This document shows positions 59,688 to 64,000 of a stretch of 64,000 nt of DNA, in pieces. Under the pieces are notes generated by a model. The model did no database searches, was not told the origin of the DNA, and saw nothing but the letters and a program-made list of their open reading frames with translations. The stretch covers positions 6,138,001 through 6,202,000 of the forward strand of contig NC_013595.1 in NCBI RefSeq assembly GCF_000024865.1, written 5' to 3'. Each line of letters begins with the position of its first letter. Position 1 is the stretch's first letter. Both the position numbers and the translations under genes were made by a program. Origin of the DNA: Streptosporangium roseum DSM 43021 (GTDB lineage: Bacteria > Actinomycetota > Actinomycetes > Streptosporangiales > Streptosporangiaceae).

Positions 59688-60254
59688 CTACAGCTCGCAG
59701 TTGGTCTCGACTTCGCCGTCGCAGCGGTCGGTGTCGGCGCCGCCGTTGAGCCTGTCGTGGCCGATACTGCCGATCAGACGGTCATTGCCCCCGTTGCCGT
59801 TGAGCGTGTCGTCCCCGAAACCGCCGAACAGGATGTCGGCGCCGGAGCCGCCGTTGACGGTGTCGATGCCGTTGTCGCCGGAGAGCGTGCCCGGCAGGTT
59901 CGTGTTGTTGCGGATCGAGTCGATGCCGTCCCCCGCGAACACGTCGACGCGATCGATCCCGCCGGCCGGGCACTTCGCCTCGCCCCCCGACTGCGTGCAG
60001 CCAGAACCGGCCGCGACCGAGCCGAGCGTATTGCTGATGGTCACCACGGTGCCCGCCAGGTTGAGCGTGATCTCGATCCCGTCGTCCACCGAGCTGCCGT
60101 TGACGAGGATCCTGCCGCTGTCGAGCTGCGCGGTGACGGTGGCCGCCGACGCCGGCCCGGCCAGCGCCACGGCGCCGGCGAACAGGACGGTGATGAATCC
60201 CAGGGCCATACCCGCGCTTTTGCGCATGCGACGACCCGTGTTGGTGCTGAACAT
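59688..60254 (-). CDS. Secreted RTX-like (haemolysin-type calcium-binding repeat) protein
   Basis: A 188-residue exported protein. The signal is GMALGFITVLFAGAVALAG with cleavage near ASAA. The C-terminal third has tandem nonapeptides GGSGADILF, GGFGDDTLN, GNGGNDRLI, GSIGHDRLN, GGADTDRCD, which bind Ca2+ in a beta-roll. It ends with Cys pairs. No secretion ATPase is near; Sec export is likely. GAGGGGA precedes ATG 60254. Confidence 0.85.
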   Translation of the reverse strand: MFSTNTGRRMRKSAGMALGFITVLFAGAVALAGPASAATVTAQLDSGRILVNGSSVDDGIEITLNLAGTVVTISNTLGSVAAGSGCTQSGGEAKCPAGGIDRVDVFAGDGIDSIRNNTNLPGTLSGDNGIDTVNGGSGADILFGGFGDDTLNGNGGNDRLIGSIGHDRLNGGADTDRCDGEVETNCEL

Positions 60255-60655
60255 TCTGGTTCCCCTCGATGATGTGTCAGTCCGGACCTCGGGAACACTG
60301 TGAGGGAGGCTCATCCGCGACTCGTCGCACAAAGACGCACTGGCCAGGCGTACTAATTCGTTGACCAGCGGCCTTGCTGTCCTCTACACCGCGGAGACCA
60401 CGCCGGCAGCGGGTTCGGCGCCGTCGCCAGACCCTTGAGCTGCGGTGAAAAGGGTCTCGTGCGGCTTCTTGGACGCCCCGGGTTCCCGACACGTTTCTTG
60501 AACACCCTGCCGGGGACGAGCACAGCCCTCCGCCTGTCAGTTTCCGACGTCGCCTGCACCGGACGTCCGAAGTCCTCTGCGCCGGACCCGCTTCAGGCCA
60601 CCGGCTTTTGTCCAGGTCCGGCAGTGTCCGGCACAGCACCGGGCAGGTCTGCCGC
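60255..60655. other. Gene-free stretch with a solo element end
   Basis: CGACACGTTTCTTGAACACCC at about 60487-60507 resembles the right terminal repeat of the MITE-like element (55892-55921), with no inverted partner found nearby. The rest shows no supported gene. Confidence 0.45.
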
Positions 60656-60800
60656 CTAGATCGCGGTGAACCTGCCGTGCGCTGCGACCACGGCGCCCGT
60701 GATGAAACCTGGAGCGCGGCCAGGCGAGGAAGCAGAGCACCTCGGCGATCTCCTCGGGCCGGACCACCCGGCCGAGTGGCTGAGCATGGGCGGGGTCATG
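60656..60800 (-). pseudogene. Short-chain dehydrogenase tail, frameshifted
   Basis: QPLGRVVRPEEIAEVLCFLA in one frame and GFITGAVVAAHGRFTAI plus stop in another are the last ~45 residues of an SDR, split near 60705. The N-terminal four-fifths are missing and the fragment abuts the XRE/MmyB gene. Confidence 0.65.
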
Positions 60801-61617
60801 TCCGCATGACGGACGCGAGGAGCGCCAGCTTGTCGGCACTGTCGGTGCCGGGGTCCGGGTGGAGGACGACGAGCGTCTGGCCTGTCGCGCCGCTGACGCC
60901 CAGTCTCTCCCGGTTCAGCCACAGGCCACCGACCTGGGGGTGGTCGATGTGCTTGGGTGTGCCTTCGCACGTGTTCACGTCGTGGCGGGCCCAGAGCCTG
61001 CTGAAGCGAGGGCTGGCGAGGGAGAGCTCTCCGACGAGTTCGATGAATCGGGGGTCGTCCGTGTCGGTGCCGACGGACTCGCGGAAGCCGGCGACCATGC
61101 CCTGCGCGGCATCCTCCCAGTCCGGGTAGAGGGCCTGCTCGGCGGGGTCGAGGAACACGTCCCGCAGGCGGTTGCCCCCCGCCACGAGTCGCGGCGACAG
61201 AGCGGTCGCCAGCGAGTTGGCGGCGAGGACGTCGAGGTAGCGACCCTCCATGTACGCGGGGAGCGGAAGCGTGACGATGAGCTTGGCGACGCCCGGAGGG
61301 ACGGTCTCCTTCCGGGGCCGCCGCCGTCGCCGCCGGGGTTTTCCCGCCCCGAGGCGTAGCAGGTAGGCCGTTGCGTTGTCGTCGAGCTGCAGCACGCGGG
61401 CGAGGGACTCGAGGACCTGCGCGGAGGGGTTGCGGTCACGGCCCTGCTCCAGGCGCAGGTAGTAGTCGGCGCTGATGCCGGCGAGCATCGCGACCTCCTC
61501 CCGGCGCAGGCCCGACACGCGCCGTACGCCCACGGAGGGGATGCCGGCCTGTTCAGGAGTGACGAGCTCCCGGCGGGCGCGTACGTAATCGCCCAGAAGG
61601 TTGAATTCGTCGCTCAT
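60796..61617 (-). CDS. XRE regulator with MmyB-like ligand-binding domain
   Basis: A 273-residue regulator. The N-terminal HTH (RRVSGLRREEVAMLAGISAD, YYLRLEQGRDRNPS) is followed by the MmyB-type domain with YMEGRYLDVLAANSLATALSP and a C-terminal GQTLVVLHPDPGT segment. MmyB domains bind fatty-acid-like ligands. ATG 61617 is chosen; 16 upstream codons are not family-like. It is divergent from an alpha/beta hydrolase, a frequent pairing in which the regulator represses the neighbour. Confidence 0.9.
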   Translation of the reverse strand: MSDEFNLLGDYVRARRELVTPEQAGIPSVGVRRVSGLRREEVAMLAGISADYYLRLEQGRDRNPSAQVLESLARVLQLDDNATAYLLRLGAGKPRRRRRRPRKETVPPGVAKLIVTLPLPAYMEGRYLDVLAANSLATALSPRLVAGGNRLRDVFLDPAEQALYPDWEDAAQGMVAGFRESVGTDTDDPRFIELVGELSLASPRFSRLWARHDVNTCEGTPKHIDHPQVGGLWLNRERLGVSGATGQTLVVLHPDPGTDSADKLALLASVMRT

Positions 61618-61729
61618 GTCCCCAACTGTAATTCGCGCACCTTCGTGCGTGCCTGGTCCTGTCACCCCCAGGAGCGCGGGGGCTCTGGCTCCGTCAGCGG
61701 GTGAGCGGAAACCTCACTTCCGGGACGAA

Positions 61730-61750
61730 CACCGGCGAAATCGGCCGGTG
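61730..61750. promoter_or_regulatory. Inverted repeat upstream of the hydrolase
   Basis: CACCGGC (61730-61736) and GCCGGTG (61744-61750) are perfect 7-bp arms with seven bases between, 30 bp before the hydrolase start and 113 bp from the regulator start. A candidate operator for the MmyB-type protein. Confidence 0.45.
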
Positions 61751-61779
61751 GTTCCCTTCCGCGAGCAAGGAGCTACACC

Positions 61780-62505
61780 ATGTCAACATATTTGCTGGTA
61801 CACGGGGCCTGGCACAGCGGGCAATGCTGGGAGCGGGTGGTTCCGTTGCTGGCATCGGCCGGGCATCGGGTGGTCGCGCCGTCGCTGACCGGCTTCGGCG
61901 ACAAGGCGCATCTGCTCGGCCCCGAGGTAGGGCTGGACACGCACGTCGACGACATCGTCAGGCTGATCACCGAGGAGGACCTCACCGACGTGATCCTGGT
62001 GGGCCACAGCTACGCCGGGCTGGTCATCTCGTCCGCCGCCAACCGAATCCCGGATCGGATCGCCCATCTGGTCTATCTCGACGCGATGGTCCCGGAGGAC
62101 GGCGAGAGCGCGGTGGATGTGCATCCCGTGACCCAGGCCCTCATCGACCGCGCCGCGGAGTCCGAGATCGGCTGGCGGATCCCTCCGATGCCCGAGTTGC
62201 CGCCGCCCCTGGGCCTGTTCGGCGTCACCGACCCGGCGGACATGGCGTGGCTGCGGGCGATGTTGTCGGATCAGCCGGTGCTCTGCTTCCGGCAACCGGT
62301 CCGGCTGGACAACCCGGTCGTGCGCACGATTCCGCGGACGCACATTCACTGCGTCGCCGGCGTACCGGAGGGCATCAAGCGGCGGCCCGTCCCAGCGATA
62401 CAGCCCAACGGCAGCCTGGCACAGGTGTGGGAACTGGAGACGGGCCACGACTGCATGATCACCATGCCGGCCGAGCTCACCGAACTGCTGCTCAAGCTCC
62501 GCTGA
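61780..62505 (+). CDS. Alpha/beta hydrolase
   Basis: A 241-residue hydrolase of the hydroxynitrile-lyase/esterase-like group. The oxyanion segment LLVHGAWHSGQCW, nucleophile elbow VGHSYAG (S77) and C-terminal His in ETGHDCMITMP are present; the acid is in the LETGHD region or nearby. It probably hydrolyses a small ester. AAGGAG precedes the ATG. Likely target of the divergent MmyB regulator. Confidence 0.88.
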   Translation: MSTYLLVHGAWHSGQCWERVVPLLASAGHRVVAPSLTGFGDKAHLLGPEVGLDTHVDDIVRLITEEDLTDVILVGHSYAGLVISSAANRIPDRIAHLVYLDAMVPEDGESAVDVHPVTQALIDRAAESEIGWRIPPMPELPPPLGLFGVTDPADMAWLRAMLSDQPVLCFRQPVRLDNPVVRTIPRTHIHCVAGVPEGIKRRPVPAIQPNGSLAQVWELETGHDCMITMPAELTELLLKLR

Positions 62506-62649
62506 CCCGCCCACCTGAGCGCGCGGGGGCTGCTCCCGGCAGCCCCCGCGGCTCGGTAGCGGGCCACCGAAGTGACGGCTACGCTGCCGGTCCGGCGAGG
62601 CCCGGGAGTGTCCGATCTCCGGTGGATCTGATCTCGGTCCGACCGGCCG

Positions 62650-62906
62650 AGCGTGATGGTTCGGGAGAAGGCACCACATGCCCGCGGCGGCAGCGATCAG
62701 CAGCCCGGCCACGGCCAGCAGCATCTGTTCGGCCAGCGCGGCGCCGGGCGCCGCTGAGCAACCCCGGCGCCGATCAGTAGCGGCAGGGCGCAGCAGGCCG
62801 CACAGGCCAGCACGGCCAGGGCGGCGGTGACCTTGCTGCGCAGCGGCGGCCCGCCACCGGCCGTCGTGCATTCGCCCGCCGCGCTGCCGGAGGCGGCGAG
62901 AGGCAC
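62650..62906 (-). pseudogene. Cys-rich small membrane protein (MerT-like), frameshifted
   Basis: The first frame (from GTG 62906) reads VTAALAVLACAACCALPLLIGAG, with a CAACC metal-type motif. The second span, ALAEQMLLAVAGLLIAAAAG, is in another frame, so one base is gained or lost near 62755. Small metal-transport-like proteins of this type are common in actinobacteria; this one is broken or contains a base error. Confidence 0.5.
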
Positions 62907-63011
62907 GGTGACGGGCGCACTGGTGGGTGCACGGTGGTCATCGGGGTTGAGGAACCTGCGGACAGCCGCTAGCGCTGAGAACGATCATGAGCCTTGGGGT
63001 TGGCGGGCTGA

Positions 63012-63037
63012 CCGGACAGTGCATTGATTCTGTCCGG
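63012..63037. terminator. Hairpin
   Basis: CCGGACAG (63012-63019) and CTGTCCGG (63030-63037) form a perfect 8-bp stem with a ten-base AT-rich loop. It may be a terminator or protein site; no gene ends close by. Confidence 0.35.
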
Positions 63038-63186
63038 CGTAGAAACCGGCAAACGACGCTCTGACCTGGGCAAGTGTCGGCGAAGGTCCAGGGCGTCAAC
63101 AGGCCGGCGGAGGTTTGTCCGGTTTTTGGGGATTTTCGAGGCGGATGTGCAGTCCCCATGCATGATCATGCAGGCCCCGATCGCCT

Positions 63187-63326
63187 CGCGCGCCCGCGCG
63201 TAGGACCCCTCCCGAAACTCCCGAAACCCCTCGGCGCCCGGGTCGCGCGCCGGATCGGCTCAGCACCGGTCCCTCCCTTCGGGCGGCTCGACCAGGCTTC
63301 CTCCTCCCGAACGTGTCCTCAGCCGC
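63187..63326 (+). repeat. GC-palindrome/9-bp iteron motif, copy 3, with downstream 22-mer
   Basis: CGCGCGCCCGCGCG (63187-63200), two CTCCCGAAA 9-mers (63209-63217, 63218-63226), then CTCCCGAACGTGTCCTCAGC (start 63305). The order matches copy 2 on the opposite strand. Confidence 0.7.
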
Positions 63327-63344
63327 CAACTAGCGACGCGGTCC

Positions 63345-63444
63345 TGTTCTCGGAAGTGCCGAGCTGGGGTTTCGCCTCTCAGTCGTGCGTGTTCTCGGAA
63401 GTTGTGGCCGTCTCCGCTTCCGAGAACACGATCTTCTCGGAAGT
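63345..63444. repeat. Array of TTCTCGGAAGT sites with a 14-bp-arm inverted repeat
   Basis: TTCTCGGAAGT occurs on the plus strand at about 63347, 63392 and 63434 and inverted at 63417. CGTGTTCTCGGAAG (63388-63401) and CTTCCGAGAACACG (63417-63430) form a perfect inverted repeat over a 15-bp centre. This may be the binding array of a regulator for the next gene, 249 bp downstream. Confidence 0.65.
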
Positions 63445-63692
63445 CCGATGACCTGCGCGGACCGGCACACTTTGGAGCCGGGGCCGCGTTCGGGAGGAGA
63501 ACGCCCGTTCGGAGTCGTCGTCCACGAAAACCAGCATGAACGGCCCTTTTCGATCCTGACCTGGTCACCCTCCTACAGTCGAAGCTAGTAGAACTCACGC
63601 CGCCCACGTCTGAGGCATCGGTTGCCTCGCATATCCACTGATCGCCGGCCGATGCCGTCGGCCCCGGTCCTGGCGGAAAGGACCCGCCCACC

Positions 63693-64000
63693 ATGAACCA
63701 CGACCCAGCCGCACCCGATGGCCGCTCCGGAAACGGCAGCAGCACGCCCCACGCCGCCATGTCCCCGTTCCTGCGGGACCGGCTTGATGCCGCCACCGCC
63801 GCAGCCCGCGCCGAGCTGATCAGCGCCAGCGAGAAGAGAGCCGGCCTTCTGCTGTCGTGGGCGGGCGTCGCCTACGGCGTGATGGTCACCCTCATCCTCA
63901 CCGGCCCGGCCCGCTTTCCGGGAGTCGGGCGCTTCGGCGTCATCCTGGCGCTGATCCTGCTGTCCGCGGCGGTCCTGTTGATCCTGGTCACCATCCGCCC
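63693..64000 (+). CDS. Membrane protein, Pycsar-effector/plasmid-transfer-like (partial)
   Basis: The first 102 residues of a protein cut by the window edge. A disordered N-terminus is followed by a helix (LDAATAAARAELISASEKRA) and two spans (GLLLSWAGVAYGVMVTLIL and GVILALILLSAAVLLILVTI). This helix-span-span layout, with RAELISASEKRA before the first span, resembles the DUF5706/Pycsar effector family, which is often annotated as an integral membrane plasmid-transfer protein in streptomycetes. GGAAAGGA precedes the ATG. The assignment is tentative because the C-terminus is missing. Confidence 0.55.
   Translation, partial: MNHDPAAPDGRSGNGSSTPHAAMSPFLRDRLDAATAAARAELISASEKRAGLLLSWAGVAYGVMVTLILTGPARFPGVGRFGVILALILLSAAVLLILVTIR

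Larger units (their letters stand above)
62506..63692. other. 1.2-kb gene-poor region before the right-edge gene
   Basis: No intact gene. It holds a frameshifted membrane-protein remnant (62650-62906), a hairpin CCGGACAG/CTGTCCGG (63012-63037), motif copy 3 (63187-63226) with its downstream 22-mer (63305-63326), and an array of TTCTCGGAAGT sites (63345-63444). Confidence 0.6.

Overview
The window is about 64 kb of very GC-rich actinomycete DNA. Third-position GC bias, many GTG starts, GTGA/ATGA gene overlaps and several leaderless promoters all fit. Some families point to a sporulating Streptosporangiales-type organism: a DUF397 protein beside an XRE/DUF5753 regulator, two DUF574-type (Methyltransf_19) methyltransferases, a spore-associated protein A homologue and an F420-type LLM oxidoreductase. 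The exact species cannot be fixed from the sequence alone. No tRNA, rRNA or CRISPR array was seen.

Layout. 0-6.6 kb: amine-oxidase operon, a TetR/MFS efflux pair with operators on a leaderless promoter, an RtcB RNA ligase and a branched-chain aminotransferase. 6.7-12.7 kb: MocR regulator, carboxylesterase, MFS pump, 2OG-Fe(II) oxygenase. 12.8-17.4 kb: first ABC exporter module, divergent from a NarL-type two-component system whose kinase is frameshifted. 17.5-25.8 kb: serine hydrolase, a TetR-controlled xanthine-dehydrogenase-like enzyme with fused 2Fe-2S and molybdenum subunits, HAD phosphatase, HxlR regulator, NAD-binding epimerase. 25.9-29.8 kb: XRE/DUF397/ATPase/methyltransferase group. 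29.9-44.6 kb: RecQ, fasciclin protein, FAD oxidoreductase, LacI regulator, cupredoxin, phosphoglucomutase, lipid kinase, cupin, LLM oxidoreductase, FMN reductase, and MFS/HxlR. 44.7-49.9 kb: second ABC module, divergent from an OmpR-type system; one permease carries a large lectin-like ectodomain. 50-55.7 kb: DUF998 protein, decayed DHFR/LysR pair, AnmK and a GlcNAc-type kinase (cell-wall recycling), and a MarR/SnoaL/SRPBCC set.

55.6-63.6 kb is a different kind of DNA: a decay zone of low gene density. It holds a 103-bp dispersed repeat, a 177-bp MITE-like element with 30-bp terminal inverted repeats, an 18-bp inverted-repeat mini-element, and four copies of a motif made of a GC alternating palindrome plus 9-bp iterated repeats. 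Broken genes here include an M50 protease with an in-frame TAG, an SDR tail, a frameshifted Cys-rich membrane protein and two other tails. A few intact genes sit among them (spore-associated protein, RTX-like protein, XRE/MmyB regulator, alpha/beta hydrolase). The window ends inside a predicted membrane protein resembling Pycsar/plasmid-transfer membrane effectors. My reading is that this zone is the scar of one or more integrative elements.

Regulation is local. Seven regulator genes (TetR x2, MocR, HxlR, MarR, LacI, XRE/MmyB) have visible inverted or direct repeats in the adjoining promoter, and so do three promoters without an adjacent regulator (anmK/kinase, LLM oxidoreductase, DUF397).
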